Source: Microbispora sp. H13382
Lineage (GTDB): Bacteria; Actinomycetota; Actinomycetes; Streptosporangiales; Streptosporangiaceae
Length of the DNA: 64,000 nucleotides
Direction: 5' to 3'
Assembly: GCF_014161445.1 (NCBI RefSeq)
Contig: NZ_JABBXA010000009.1
Coordinates: 1-64,000, forward strand
Positions 1 through 9,052 of this stretch are shown piece by piece (position 1 is the first letter of the stretch; each line of letters starts with the position of its first letter). The notes beneath the pieces were generated by a model. That model was not told the DNA's origin. It saw nothing but the letters and a program-made list of their open reading frames with translations, and made no database searches. The translations under genes and the position numbers were made by a program.

Positions 1-11
1 TCTTCCGATCT
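1..11. other. Sequencing-adapter remnant at contig edge
   Basis: The first eleven bases, TCTTCCGATCT, are identical to the 3' end of the Illumina TruSeq adapter; the reverse complement AGATCGGAAGA is the usual trimming motif. Genomic sequence appears to begin at about base 12. The gene on the minus strand runs straight into it. Confidence 0.8.
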
Positions 12-413
12 GACCGGCGGGGCCGCGGCCGCGGGGGCCCGGCGGCGGGCGGCGCCGCGTGCCTGCCCGCGGCGCGCTCGGCGGCGTGGGCGCGCATCAG
101 CTCGGCACGCAGCCTCTCGCGGAACTCCGGCCTCGGGTCGCCGCTCAGCCGGGAGCGCAGGCCCACCAGGCGCGCGACGGCCCCCCGGGTGCGGGCCGGC
201 GGCTTACGGCGGAACGGACCCCGGTGGCCGGGGACGCCGCGGGTGCGGCTCTTCGACCCGCCGCCCGCCCGGCGCGAGGGTCGCCACCAGCCCATCACCG
301 CTCCCGCCATCCCCCGCTTGACGCCCGGCGGAGATCCGCGCGCTGAGCCGCTGGGAGGCGTTCGCCGCCTCCCGGCCGGCCCGCGGACCCCGCCTGAAGA
401 TCCGACCTGTCAC
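12..413 (-). pseudogene. RsbN-like DUF5667 protein, truncated by contig end, apparent frameshift
   Basis: Downstream of the sigma gene on the same strand. A GTG at 413 opens a frame starting TGRIFRRGPRAGREAANASQ that stops at about 204. A second frame, open from about 340 to the contig edge, reads LVGLRSRLSGDPRPEFRER then LRAELMRAHAAERAAGR, which resembles the N-terminal region of DUF5667 proteins. In Streptomyces a protein of this kind, RsbN, follows bldN and is the anti-sigma factor of BldN. The two frames suggest one gene with a frameshift between about 206 and 330, either real or a sequencing error in GC-rich low-coverage end sequence. The membrane segment and C-terminus are missing from the window. 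Confidence 0.5.
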
Positions 414-452
414 ATGCCCAACGATGGGGTATGGGTAATGGTTACGGGGATC

Positions 453-1100
453 TCAGCCGAGATCGTCGGGAAGCGCCCGGGCGAGCGCCTTGATCGCCCG
501 GAACTGCAGCGCCTTGATCGCCCCGGACTTCTTGCCCATGATCTTCGCCGTCTCGGCGAGCGACATCCCGTGCAGGAAGCGCAGGATCACGCATTCCTGC
601 TGCTCCGCGCCGAGTTGCTTGATCGCCTGCATGACCCGCTCGTTGACCATGTTCGCGACGACCGCGTTCTCGGGGATGTGCGGGCCGTCCAGGGGCGTGT
701 CGAGTATCTCGGCGGTGGTCACCTCAAGACGGTTGCGGCCCGACTTGAAGTGGTCGGTGACGAGGTTGCGGGCGATCGTGACCAGCCAGGCGCCGAAGTC
801 GCGGCCCTGCCAGGTGAACTCGGCGATGCCCCGCAGCGCCCGCAGGAACGTCTCGCTCGTCAGGTCCTCGGCCAGCGCGTGGCTGCCGACCCGGAAGTAG
901 ACGTACCGGTAGACCAGCTCCAGGTAGTGGTCGTAGAGCATGCCGAACGCCTCGCTGTCGCCGGTCTTGGCGCGCAGCACGAGGCTTCGCATCTCGTCGT
1001 ACTCGTGCTCGCGGTCGGAGAGACCGGCGGAGCGTGCGGATTGCGCTGCTCCTGCGGCGGCCGGAGGGGACAGCCCGGCCAACGGCCACGTATTCGGCAT
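453..1100 (-). CDS. bldN: ECF RNA polymerase sigma factor, BldN-like
   Basis: 215 aa. Sigma-70 region 2 lies at about residues 45-115 (AFGMLYDHYLELVYRYVY, ALAEDLTSETFLRALR, DFGAWLVTIARNLVTDHFK) and region 4 at about 155-210 (ECVILRFLHGMSLAETAKIM). The wording is very close to Streptomyces BldN, the sigma factor for aerial hyphae and sporulation, and the neighbourhood (glutaredoxin, rex, hemA on one side, DUF5667 on the other) is the bldN neighbourhood. BldN carries a long pro-sequence; here only about 36 Pro/Ala-rich residues precede region 2, so either the extension is short or the start lies elsewhere. Specific orthology is inferred from similarity and synteny; membership of the ECF family is clear. 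Confidence 0.85.
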   Translation of the reverse strand: MPNTWPLAGLSPPAAAGAAQSARSAGLSDREHEYDEMRSLVLRAKTGDSEAFGMLYDHYLELVYRYVYFRVGSHALAEDLTSETFLRALRGIAEFTWQGRDFGAWLVTIARNLVTDHFKSGRNRLEVTTAEILDTPLDGPHIPENAVVANMVNERVMQAIKQLGAEQQECVILRFLHGMSLAETAKIMGKKSGAIKALQFRAIKALARALPDDLG

Positions 1101-1257
1101 CCGTTATCCCATGGGGGAAGGGGAGTCGGCGTGCTCGAACACTCTAGAAATCAACGGGAGATAACACAATCCGTTCGGGTGGAGGAATCGCGTTCGGGTG
1201 AGGAGACGCGGGTGGTGACATTCCCGTACAGGGCGACCGGCTACCGGTGATGAGCCG

Positions 1258-2907
1258 ATGTCCGGCAGCATGGGTGCCACCATGGAAGTCCTCGTCGCAC
1301 TCCTCGCGTTCGCCGGCGCCCTGCTCGCCGGCATCACCACCGGCGTCCTCGTCGGGCGTCTCCGTGACGAGCCGGCCGGTTGGCTGATCGCGTGGAGCAT
1401 CGCCACGGGCGCGCTGGCGTTGTCGCTCGGCGCCATCGCCGTCGGTCACCTCACCGGTTTCGGACCCGTGACGTTCCGGGCGTACCAGATCACCGGGTCG
1501 CTGCTGGCGCCGCTGTGGCTGACGATCGGCGTCATCCAGCTCCTGTCGGAGAAGGGCGGCGCCCGCTTCGCCGGCTGGCTCCTCGGCGCCGCGCTCACCG
1601 TCGTGGGCACGGTCATCATGGTGCTCGACCCCGTCGTCACCGCCGGGTTCGGCAAGTCGCTGCCCGACGGGCCGGCCCACTGGGACCTGTGGCCGGAGTG
1701 GCTGCTGCGGGGCGTCCACGGCCTGGTGGTCTTCCTGCTCCTGCTCTGCCTCGCCATGGCGCTGCTGGCCTGGCGTGACGGCGACGACTACGACGTCGAC
1801 AACATGAACGCGACCGTCGTGCTCGCCCCGGCGGGCATGGCGATCTCGGGCGTACTCGAATTCGGGCTCCCGGGGCTGGTCGTCGTCGTGGTGCTGGCCG
1901 CCTCCGCCGGCGGCGTCTGGTACGCCGTGGCCCGTCCGCTCGCGCCGTACGACGACGAGGACGAGGACGACGAGGCTCCCGAGGAGGAGTGGCAGGGACG
2001 GCGCGGCGGCCGGGCCGACAACGCCCTGCGCGCCGAGACCCGTGTGCCCTCCGCGCCCTCCGGGCCGCCCGCGCCGCCGCGCGGGGCTGGAGGCCGCTCC
2101 GCAGGGCCCGGCGCGGTTCCGCCAGGGGTTCCCGGAGCGCGGGGTGTGCCGGGAGCGGCCGGGGGGCCGGGAGCGCCGCGCCGATCCGGGCTCGGCGACC
2201 TGGTGGCCGAATACCGGGCGGGGGAGCAGGGCGAGGTCGACTACGCCGCCCGCATGCGGCCCTCCGACGGCCGCCCGTCCGCCGACGACTTCGGCGGGCC
2301 CGCGACCGGCCAGCTTCTCGCCGCCGACCAGTACGGCCAGCCCCACCGGCCCGAGTACGGCATGCCCGCGGCGTCTCCGGCCGAGCCCGACCGGGCGATG
2401 CCCGCCACGGGGGCCCTCTACCCCGGGGCGGAGGTCCCCGACCCGGCCGACCTCGCGGCGAGCTTCGGCGTGGGGTTCGGCGGCAGGTCCCGGCCGCCCA
2501 TGAACCGCCCGGGCGACGGGCAGGGGGACCGGCCGGCGGGCCGGCCCGCCGGTCAGGGGGGCTCGGTGAAGCCGGCCCCCGGCATCTACGGCCTGCTGAC
2601 CGTCTTCACGCTGCTCGACGGCTCGGGCGAGGCGTTCGACAAACTGGCCGAGGAGACGGTGGAGGCCGTCCAGCGCAACGAACCCGACACGCTGCTGTTC
2701 GTCTGCCACGGCGTCAAGTCGGCGCCGCTCCAGCGCATCGTCTACGAGCTCTACCGGGACGAGGTGGGCTACGGCGAGCACCAGCGCCAGCCGCACATGG
2801 AGCGGTTCGCGACCGAGCGGGTGAGGTACGTGCTGGCGGCCAACGTCATCGAGCTCAGCGTCAACGCCGCCAAGGTGGTCCCCCTCCCCACCCGCCAGAT
2901 CCTGTGA
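1258..2907 (+). CDS. Membrane protein with C-terminal ABM-like (dimeric alpha/beta barrel) domain
   Basis: 549 aa. About seven hydrophobic helices fill residues 8-225, followed by an acidic stretch (DDEDEDDEAPEEE) and a roughly 200-residue Pro/Gly/Arg-rich linker. The last 110 residues form a compact domain (GIYGLLTVFTLLDGSGEAFD, YELYRDEVGYGEHQRQPHM) that looks like the antibiotic biosynthesis monooxygenase (ABM) fold. I know no function for this combination. Possible starts are ATG at 1258, 1270 and 1282; none has a strong Shine-Dalgarno. It is divergent from the sigma gene and tail-to-tail with the glutaredoxin; a small GACCCC/GGGGTC hairpin (2906-2925) overlaps both gene ends. Confidence 0.75.
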   Translation: MSGSMGATMEVLVALLAFAGALLAGITTGVLVGRLRDEPAGWLIAWSIATGALALSLGAIAVGHLTGFGPVTFRAYQITGSLLAPLWLTIGVIQLLSEKGGARFAGWLLGAALTVVGTVIMVLDPVVTAGFGKSLPDGPAHWDLWPEWLLRGVHGLVVFLLLLCLAMALLAWRDGDDYDVDNMNATVVLAPAGMAISGVLEFGLPGLVVVVVLAASAGGVWYAVARPLAPYDDEDEDDEAPEEEWQGRRGGRADNALRAETRVPSAPSGPPAPPRGAGGRSAGPGAVPPGVPGARGVPGAAGGPGAPRRSGLGDLVAEYRAGEQGEVDYAARMRPSDGRPSADDFGGPATGQLLAADQYGQPHRPEYGMPAASPAEPDRAMPATGALYPGAEVPDPADLAASFGVGFGGRSRPPMNRPGDGQGDRPAGRPAGQGGSVKPAPGIYGLLTVFTLLDGSGEAFDKLAEETVEAVQRNEPDTLLFVCHGVKSAPLQRIVYELYRDEVGYGEHQRQPHMERFATERVRYVLAANVIELSVNAAKVVPLPTRQIL

Positions 2908-2923
2908 CCCCTCCCGGACGGGG

Positions 2924-3172
2924 TCAGCGGGTGAGGGCCTCGCGGAGCCGGTTCTCGTTCACCCGCCAGTAGTCGTGCTGCACGCCGTCGATCAGCACGA
3001 CGGGGATCATCTCCCAGTACTCCGCCTGGTCCTCGGGCGAGGCGGTGATGTCGCGTTCCTCCCAGGGAACGCCCAGCTCCGCGGCCACGCGCTCGATCAC
3101 CGCGCGGGCGTCGTCGCACAGATGGCAGCCGGGCTTGCCGAGCAGTGTGATCCGGTGATCTCGAGGAGCCAT
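2924..3172 (-). CDS. Glutaredoxin-family protein
   Basis: 82 aa. A small thioredoxin-fold protein with a CHLC redox motif at residues 16-19 (KPGCHLCDDA), the cis-Pro region IPVVLIDG at about 56-63 and a conserved tail. It corresponds to the short glutaredoxin-like gene next to rex in Streptomyces. A role in thiol/disulfide exchange is likely but its substrate is unknown. It is divergent from rex, so its promoter region overlaps that of rex and the Rex operator may affect both. Confidence 0.85.
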   Translation of the reverse strand: MAPRDHRITLLGKPGCHLCDDARAVIERVAAELGVPWEERDITASPEDQAEYWEMIPVVLIDGVQHDYWRVNENRLREALTR

Positions 3173-3262
3173 GCTCTCGATTATTGCGATCCTCGTGGCC
3201 CGGAATGGAGACCGGCGTCCCCTCCTGCGACCCTTGGAACGTGGGAGCAGCGCACGATCACT

Positions 3263-3280
3263 TTGTGCATCGCTTCACAA
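3263..3280. promoter_or_regulatory. Rex operator (ROP) upstream of rex-hem
   Basis: TTGTGCATCGCTTCACAA matches the Rex consensus TTGTGAA-N4-TTCACAA with one mismatch. It lies 85 bp before the rex start, in the gap between the glutaredoxin gene and rex. A candidate promoter overlaps it: TTGTGC (3263-3268), 18 bp spacer, TAACCT (3287-3292). Repression when NADH is high follows from known Rex behaviour. Confidence 0.85.
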
Positions 3281-3364
3281 AGGCACTAACCTGGTATTCA
3301 TCCGTCGCATCCGCTGTGCGGCCGGGGGCGTAACCGGCCGTCCGTCCCCCTGGAGCCCCGGCAA

Positions 3365-4063
3365 GTGATCCGCCGTATCCCGCAGGCCCGCGACCGCGGC
3401 ATTCCCGACGCCACGGTGGCGAGGTTGCCGCTCTATCTGCGCGCGCTCAACGGGATGGCCGAGCGCGGCACGGCGACGGTGAGCTCGGAGGACCTGGCGC
3501 TCGCCGCCGGGGTGAACTCCGCCAAGCTCCGCAAGGACCTGTCGCACCTCGGGTCATACGGCACCCGGGGCGTGGGCTACGACGTGCAGTACCTCATCTA
3601 CCAGATATCGCGTGAGCTTGGTCTCACTCAGGACTGGGCAGTGGCCATCGTGGGCGTGGGAAACCTCGGCCGGGCGCTGGCCAACTACGGCGGGTTCGCC
3701 TCCCGCGGGTTCCGGATCGCCGGCCTGCTCGACGCGGATCCGCACGTCGTGGGCGACCGGATCGCCGGTCTCGTCGTCGAGCACACGGACGAGCTGGAGT
3801 CGGTGATCCAGAAGCGCGGGGTGTCGATCGTGGTGATCGCCACCCCCGCCACGGCGGCGCAGCAGGTTTGCGACCGTGTCATCGCGGCCGGTGTCACCAG
3901 TATTTTGAACTTCGCCCCCGTCGTCCTGGCTGTGCCTGACGGCGTGGACGTCCGTAAAGTCGATTTATCCATCGAACTGCAGATACTTGCGTTCCACGAG
4001 CAGCGCAAGGCTAATGGAGGGCCCATCATGGCCGAGGAGTGGCCGGACGGGGTGGTCATGTGA
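3365..4063 (+). CDS. rex: Redox-sensing transcriptional repressor Rex
   Basis: 232 aa from GTG. An N-terminal winged helix (residues about 5-75, with VNSAKLRKDLSHLGSYGTRG) is followed by a Rossmann NAD(H)-binding domain (VAIVGVGNLGRALANYGGF) and a C-terminal domain-swap helix. Rex binds DNA when NAD+ dominates and is released by NADH. It is the first gene of rex-hemA-hemC-cobA/hemD-hemB and is preceded by its own operator, so it is likely autoregulated and controls haem synthesis. A perfect second operator stands before the nuo operon at 23855. Confidence 0.95.
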   Translation: MIRRIPQARDRGIPDATVARLPLYLRALNGMAERGTATVSSEDLALAAGVNSAKLRKDLSHLGSYGTRGVGYDVQYLIYQISRELGLTQDWAVAIVGVGNLGRALANYGGFASRGFRIAGLLDADPHVVGDRIAGLVVEHTDELESVIQKRGVSIVVIATPATAAQQVCDRVIAAGVTSILNFAPVVLAVPDGVDVRKVDLSIELQILAFHEQRKANGGPIMAEEWPDGVVM

Positions 4064-4088
4064 GTGAGCCATCGATCGGAGCGAGCTC

Positions 4089-5384
4089 ATGAGTGTCCTC
4101 GTCGTCGGCCTGAGCCACCGGACCACACCGGTCGCGCTGCTCGAACGTGTCACGGTCAGCGGGGACGCGCTCGTCAAGCTGCTGCACGACGTGCAGGCGG
4201 ACGAGAACGTGTCCGAGGCGCTGGTCGTCTCGACGTGCAACCGCGTCGAGGTCTACGCCGTCGTCGACCGTTTCCACGGCGGCGTCACCGCGGTGACGAA
4301 CATGCTCGCCGCGCACTCGGGCCTCCCGCAGGAGATGCTCGCGCGGCACCTGTACGTGCACTACGAGGACCGCGCGGTCCAGCACCTGTTCACCGTCGCC
4401 TGCGGGCTCGACTCCATGGTGATCGGCGAGGGGCAGATCCTCGGCCAGATCCGCGGCGCGCTGCGCCTGGCGCAGGAGGAGGGCACGGCCGGGACCACGC
4501 TCAACGAGCTGGCCCAGCACGCGCTGCGCGTGGGCAAGCGCGCGCACGCCGACACAAGCATCGACCGCGCCGGCGCGTCCCTGGTCGGGGTGGGGCTGAC
4601 GCTCGCCGAGCGGGTGCTCGGCCCGATCACCGGCCGGCGCGCCCTGGTCGTGGGCGCGGGCTCGATGAGCTCGCTGTCCACCGCGACGCTGTCCCGCGCG
4701 GGCGTGACCGACGTCGTCATCGCCAACCGCACCCGCGAGCGGGCAGAACGGCTCGCCGAGACGGTCGGCGGCCGGGCCGCAGACCTGGCCGACGTCCCCG
4801 CCGAGCTGGCGGAGGCCGACCTGGTCATCTCCTGCATCGGCGCCGGGACCCGCACCGTCACCCCCGAGATGATCGGGGACCGCGAGCGCCCGCTGTTCCT
4901 CCTCGACCTCGCGCTGCCGCACGACGTGGACCCCGGCGTACGGGCCCTGCCCGGCGTGACGCTGGTCGACCTGAAGTCGATGCAGCAGGACGGCGTGGGC
5001 GACGTCTCCGACGGCGGCCGGGCCGAGGCGATCTGCGAGGTCAGGCGCATCGTGGCCGAGGAGGTCACCGCCTACCTCGACGCGGCGCGCGCCGCGCTCG
5101 TCACCCCGACGGTCGTGGCCCTGCGCAGCAAGGCCGCCGGGGTCGTCGAGGCCGAGATGGGCCGGCTGCTGTCCCGCCTGCCGGACATCGACGGGCGGAT
5201 GCGCGACGAGATCACCCAGACTGTGCGGCGGGTCGTGGACAAGCTGCTCCACGAACCGACCGTACGGGTCAAGCGGCTGGCCGCCTCACCGGGCGGCGAC
5301 CAGTACGCGGAGGCGCTGCGCGAGCTGTTCGGCCTCGACCCGAAGACGCCCGATGCCGTTGCGAGCCTGGAGGTGGAACAGTGA
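4089..5384 (+). CDS. hemA: Glutamyl-tRNA reductase
   Basis: 431 aa. Catalyses NADPH-dependent reduction of glutamyl-tRNA to glutamate-1-semialdehyde, the first step of the C5 route to haem. The N-terminal catalytic domain has the motif VSTCNRVEVY with the active-site Cys near residue 50; GEGQILGQIR lies near 120; the NADPH-binding segment RRALVVGAGSMSSL starts near 182; a C-terminal dimerisation domain follows. Full length for the family. It is 25 bp downstream of rex and overlaps hemC by 4 bp, so it is likely in the Rex-controlled operon. Confidence 0.96.
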   Translation: MSVLVVGLSHRTTPVALLERVTVSGDALVKLLHDVQADENVSEALVVSTCNRVEVYAVVDRFHGGVTAVTNMLAAHSGLPQEMLARHLYVHYEDRAVQHLFTVACGLDSMVIGEGQILGQIRGALRLAQEEGTAGTTLNELAQHALRVGKRAHADTSIDRAGASLVGVGLTLAERVLGPITGRRALVVGAGSMSSLSTATLSRAGVTDVVIANRTRERAERLAETVGGRAADLADVPAELAEADLVISCIGAGTRTVTPEMIGDRERPLFLLDLALPHDVDPGVRALPGVTLVDLKSMQQDGVGDVSDGGRAEAICEVRRIVAEEVTAYLDAARAALVTPTVVALRSKAAGVVEAEMGRLLSRLPDIDGRMRDEITQTVRRVVDKLLHEPTVRVKRLAASPGGDQYAEALRELFGLDPKTPDAVASLEVEQ

Positions 5385-6292
5385 CCGTCCCCCTGCGGCT
5401 CGGCACCCGCAAGAGCCTGATGGCGACCTCGCAGTCGCAGATCGTCGCCGACCGGCTGACCGCGCTGACCGGCCGGGAGGTGGAGCTGGTCGGGGTCACC
5501 ACGTTCGGTGACGTGTCCCGGGCCCATCTGACCCAGCTCGGCGGCACCGGCGTGTTCGTGAACGACCTGCGCGGCAGGCTGCTCGCGGGCGAGGTCGACT
5601 TCGCGGTCCACTCGCTGAAGGACCTGCCGACCAAGCCGGACGAGCGGATCGCGATGGCGGCGATCACGCGGCGGGACGACCCGCGCGACGCGCTCGTCGG
5701 CCCGGTCAAGCTGCACGACCTGCCCGCCGGGGCCCGCATCGGCACCGGCTCGCCGCGCCGGGTGGCCCAGCTGCGGCTGCTCCGGCCGGATCTCGAGTAC
5801 GTCCCCATCAGGGGCAACGCGGAGACCCGCATCGGCAAGGTGACGTCGGGCGAGCTCGACGCCATCGTGCTGGCCGCCGCAGGGCTGGTCAGGATCCGCC
5901 GCGACGGGGAGATCGCCCAGGTGTTCGAGGTCGACGAGATGCTGCCCGCTCCCGGGCAGGGTGCCCTCGCCGTCGAGTGCCTGTCCGACCGCGACGACCT
6001 CATCGAGCTGCTGAACGCCGTCGACGACCCGCCGACGCGGGCCGCGGTGGACGCCGAGCGCTCGGTGCTCGCCGCCCTCGAGGCCGGTTGCGCGGCCCCG
6101 GTAGGTGCTTTCGCCTCCGGTGACGGGCACATTCTCAATCTGACCGCCACCGTCGTCGGCGTCGACGGCGCACGGTCGGTGCGCAAGTCCACCTCCGGAC
6201 CCACTTCGACGGCCGTGGAGATGGGCCGCGATCTCGCGGCAGCCATGATCGCCGAGGGGGCCGACACGTTGATGGGGGAGCAGGCCCGTTGA
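5381..6292 (+). CDS. hemC: Hydroxymethylbilane synthase (porphobilinogen deaminase)
   Basis: 303 aa. Joins four porphobilinogens into hydroxymethylbilane. The GTG start at 5381 overlaps the hemA stop (GTGA) and has the Shine-Dalgarno GGAGGTGG. Visible motifs are LGTRKSLMATSQSQIVADRL at the N-terminus, DFAVHSLKDLPT, GTGSPRRVAQLR, and the dipyrromethane-cofactor cysteine in LEAGCAAPVGAFA near residue 236. Translationally coupled to both neighbours. Confidence 0.96.
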   Translation: MTVPLRLGTRKSLMATSQSQIVADRLTALTGREVELVGVTTFGDVSRAHLTQLGGTGVFVNDLRGRLLAGEVDFAVHSLKDLPTKPDERIAMAAITRRDDPRDALVGPVKLHDLPAGARIGTGSPRRVAQLRLLRPDLEYVPIRGNAETRIGKVTSGELDAIVLAAAGLVRIRRDGEIAQVFEVDEMLPAPGQGALAVECLSDRDDLIELLNAVDDPPTRAAVDAERSVLAALEAGCAAPVGAFASGDGHILNLTATVVGVDGARSVRKSTSGPTSTAVEMGRDLAAAMIAEGADTLMGEQAR

Positions 6293-7878
6293 GCCCCGCG
6301 AATCACAGCACTCAGACCCGGTCCGGGTTCGTCGCCTTCGTCGGCGCCGGCCCCGGTGACGAGAACCTGCTCACGTTGCGCGGCGCCGACCTGCTGGGCA
6401 GAGCGGACGTCGTCGTGCTCGACCGGCAGGCGTACGGCGCGCTGCTGCGCCACTGCCGCGAGGACGCGGAGGTCGTCGACATCTCCGCCGACGCGGCGGA
6501 GAACTCGGTGTCGCTGAAGACCATCCAGGCCGCCAAGGCGGGCCGCACGGTCGTGCGGCTGTGCTCGGGCGACCCGTCCTTCTTCTCCTCGGTCACCGAC
6601 GAGGTGGCCGCCTGCGCCAAGGCGGACGTGGACTTCGAGATCGTGCCGGGCGTGCCGCCCGCCACTGCCGTGCTGACCTACGCCGGCATCCCGCCGGCGG
6701 CGTCGGTGCCGGAGTTCCGGATCGTGGACGCCGCGCAGGTGGACGACTGGGCGAAGCACGCCGCGTGCGAGGGCACGCTGGTGATCTACAACGGCGTCGC
6801 GGACGCCGTCCCGATCGGCAAGGCGCTGATCGCCGGCGGCAAGCCCGACTCGACACCGGTGGCGGTGACCAGCGACGGCACGACCACCGAGCAGTACACG
6901 GTGGTCTCCACGCTCGGGCGGCTCGGTCCCGACCTCAAGCACGCCGGGATGACCGAGCCCGCGCTCATCGTGGTCGGCGACGCGGTCGGCATGCGCGAGC
7001 GCCTGTCCTGGTTCGAGACCAAGTCGCTGTTCGGCTGGCGGGTCCTCGTGCCGCGCACCAAGGAGCAGTCCAAGGGCCTGTCGGAGCAGCTGCGCTCGTA
7101 CGGCGCGGTGCCCGAGGAGGTGCCGACGATCTCCGTCGAGCCGCCGCGCACGCCGCAGCAGATGGACCGCGCCATCAAGGGCCTGGTCACGGGCCGCTAC
7201 GAGTGGGTCGCCTTCACCAGCGCCAACGCGGTCAAGGCGGTGCGCGAGAAGTTCGAGGAGTACGGCCTGGACGCCCGGGCCTTCGCCGGGCTCAAGGTCG
7301 CCGCCGTGGGCGAGGCCACCTCGCGGGCGCTGGTGGAGTTCGGCGTGAAGCCCGACCTCATGCCGACGGGCGAGCAGTCGTCCGAGGGCCTGCTGGCCGA
7401 GTGGCCGCCGTACGACTCGATGCTCGACCCGATCAACCGGGTGCTGCTGCCGCGGGCCGACATCGCGACCGAGACGCTGGTGGCGGGCCTGACCCAGCTC
7501 GGCTGGGAGTGCGACGACGTGACGGCCTACCGGACCGTGCGCGCCGCGCCGCCGCCGGCCCCGATTCGCGAGGCGATCAAGGGCGGCGGGTTCGACGCCG
7601 TGCTGTTCACCTCGTCCTCGACCGTGCGGAACCTCGTCGGCATCGCCGGCAAGCCGCACAACGTCACGGTGATCGCGGTCATCGGGCCGCAGACGGCCAA
7701 GACGGCCGAGGAGTTCGGCCTGCGGGTCGACGTGATGGCCGACCACCCGTCCGCTTCGGCTCTCGCGGCCGCGCTGGCGGACTACGGTGCGAAGATGCGG
7801 CACGCCGCGGTCTCGGCGGGCGAGGTGCCCCGCCGGCCGTCCCAGATGCGCAGGGGCGCACGACGGCGCGTGAAATGA
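6289..7878 (+). CDS. hemD: Bifunctional uroporphyrinogen-III C-methyltransferase / uroporphyrinogen-III synthase
   Basis: 529 aa. The first half (about 10-250) is a SAM-dependent methyltransferase of the CobA type ([45 protein letters not shown]), which makes precorrin-2. The second half (about 255-505) is a HemD synthase ([37 protein letters not shown]), which cyclises hydroxymethylbilane. The TTG start at 6289 overlaps the hemC stop (TTGA). The fusion is normal in actinobacteria and links haem and sirohaem/cobalamin branches. The C-terminal 25 residues are basic and probably flexible. Confidence 0.94.
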   Translation: MSPANHSTQTRSGFVAFVGAGPGDENLLTLRGADLLGRADVVVLDRQAYGALLRHCREDAEVVDISADAAENSVSLKTIQAAKAGRTVVRLCSGDPSFFSSVTDEVAACAKADVDFEIVPGVPPATAVLTYAGIPPAASVPEFRIVDAAQVDDWAKHAACEGTLVIYNGVADAVPIGKALIAGGKPDSTPVAVTSDGTTTEQYTVVSTLGRLGPDLKHAGMTEPALIVVGDAVGMRERLSWFETKSLFGWRVLVPRTKEQSKGLSEQLRSYGAVPEEVPTISVEPPRTPQQMDRAIKGLVTGRYEWVAFTSANAVKAVREKFEEYGLDARAFAGLKVAAVGEATSRALVEFGVKPDLMPTGEQSSEGLLAEWPPYDSMLDPINRVLLPRADIATETLVAGLTQLGWECDDVTAYRTVRAAPPPAPIREAIKGGGFDAVLFTSSSTVRNLVGIAGKPHNVTVIAVIGPQTAKTAEEFGLRVDVMADHPSASALAAALADYGAKMRHAAVSAGEVPRRPSQMRRGARRRVK

Positions 7879-7946
7879 ACCAGATCGCGTACGGCCCGCG
7901 GGAGACGATCCCGCGGGCCGGCGCGATCACGAGCGGGGAGACCATT

Positions 7947-8933
7947 GTGAACGCCCAATACCCGGTGGCACGGCCCCGGCGGCTGCGCCGTACCGCCGCG
8001 ATGCGCCGGATGGTCGCGGGGACGCGGCTGCACCCGGCCGAGCTCATCCTGCCGATGTTCGTCAAGGAGGGCATCGCCGAGCCGCAGCCGGTGAGCTCCA
8101 TGCCCGGGGTCGTCCAGCACACCCGCGAGTCGCTGCGCAAGGCGGCCCACGAGGCGGCCGAGGCCGGCGTGGGCGGGATCATGCTGTTCGGGATCCCGGC
8201 GCACAAGGACGCCCGGGGCTCCGGCGCCGACGACCCCGACGGCATCGTCCAGGTGGCGCTGCGCGACCTCGCCTCCGACCTGGGCGACGCGCTCGTGCTG
8301 ATGACCGACACCTGCCTGGACGAGTACACCGACCACGGCCACTGCGGCCTGCTGACGGCCGACGGCGAGGTGGACAACGACGCGACGCTGGAGCGGTACG
8401 CGTCGGCCGCGGTCGCGCAGGCGGTGGCCGGCAGCAGGATGATCGCGCCGAGCGGCATGATGGACGGCCAGGTGGGCGCCATCCGCGCGGCCCTCGACGC
8501 CGAGGGCTTCGCCGAGGTCCCGATCATGGCGTACGCCGCCAAGTACGCCTCCGGGTTCTACGGGCCGTTCCGCGACGCCGCGGAGTGCGCGCCGCAGTTC
8601 GGCGACCGCAGCGCCTACCAGCAGGACCCGGCCGGCCCGATCGGCGAGGCGCTGCGCGAGGTGCGCCTCGACCTGGCCGAGGGCGCGGACGCCGTCATGG
8701 TCAAGCCGGCCCTGGCATATCTGGACATCCTGCGGCAGGTGCGCGACACCGTGGAGGTGCCGGTCGCGGCCTACCAGGTCAGTGGCGAGTACGCGATGGT
8801 CGAGGCGGCCGCGGCCAACGGCTGGATCGACCGGGAGCGAGTGATCATGGAATCGCTGATCGCGATCCGCCGCGCCGGAGCCGGCATGATCCTCACCTAC
8901 TGGGCCACCGAGGTCGCCCGCGGACTATCCTGA
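7947..8933 (+). CDS. hemB: Delta-aminolevulinic acid dehydratase (porphobilinogen synthase)
   Basis: 328 aa. Condenses two 5-aminolevulinates to porphobilinogen. The metal-binding segment [16 protein letters not shown] lies near residue 120; the two active-site lysines lie in [13 protein letters not shown] (about 197) and [12 protein letters not shown] (about 252). I chose GTG 7947 because GGGGAG precedes it at good spacing and the length fits the family. An upstream in-frame ATG at 7875 overlaps the previous stop (ATGA) and would add 24 residues; it could serve coupling. Confidence 0.95.
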   Translation: MNAQYPVARPRRLRRTAAMRRMVAGTRLHPAELILPMFVKEGIAEPQPVSSMPGVVQHTRESLRKAAHEAAEAGVGGIMLFGIPAHKDARGSGADDPDGIVQVALRDLASDLGDALVLMTDTCLDEYTDHGHCGLLTADGEVDNDATLERYASAAVAQAVAGSRMIAPSGMMDGQVGAIRAALDAEGFAEVPIMAYAAKYASGFYGPFRDAAECAPQFGDRSAYQQDPAGPIGEALREVRLDLAEGADAVMVKPALAYLDILRQVRDTVEVPVAAYQVSGEYAMVEAAAANGWIDRERVIMESLIAIRRAGAGMILTYWATEVARGLS

Positions 8934-9052
8934 CACCTCATCAGGGGGGTCCTGCCGCGCCGCGACCGGCCAGAAGGCATTATCAGGTACGTACCGCGTG
9001 CATCTTGCGTATCCGCAGGAGGGCGGCGGGGACGCTTGTGGGGAGGAGCGCC

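Noticed and set aside
1144-2796. Long minus-strand open frame (550 codons) opposite the membrane/ABM gene
   Set aside because: Composition is Arg/Gly/Asp/His-rich without domains, as expected from the complement of a GC-biased gene; the plus strand encodes a coherent protein.
8585-9052. Upstream extension of the prim-pol frame through the end of hemB
   Set aside because: The strong Shine-Dalgarno and ATG at 9053 and overlap with hemB show that the extension is not translated.
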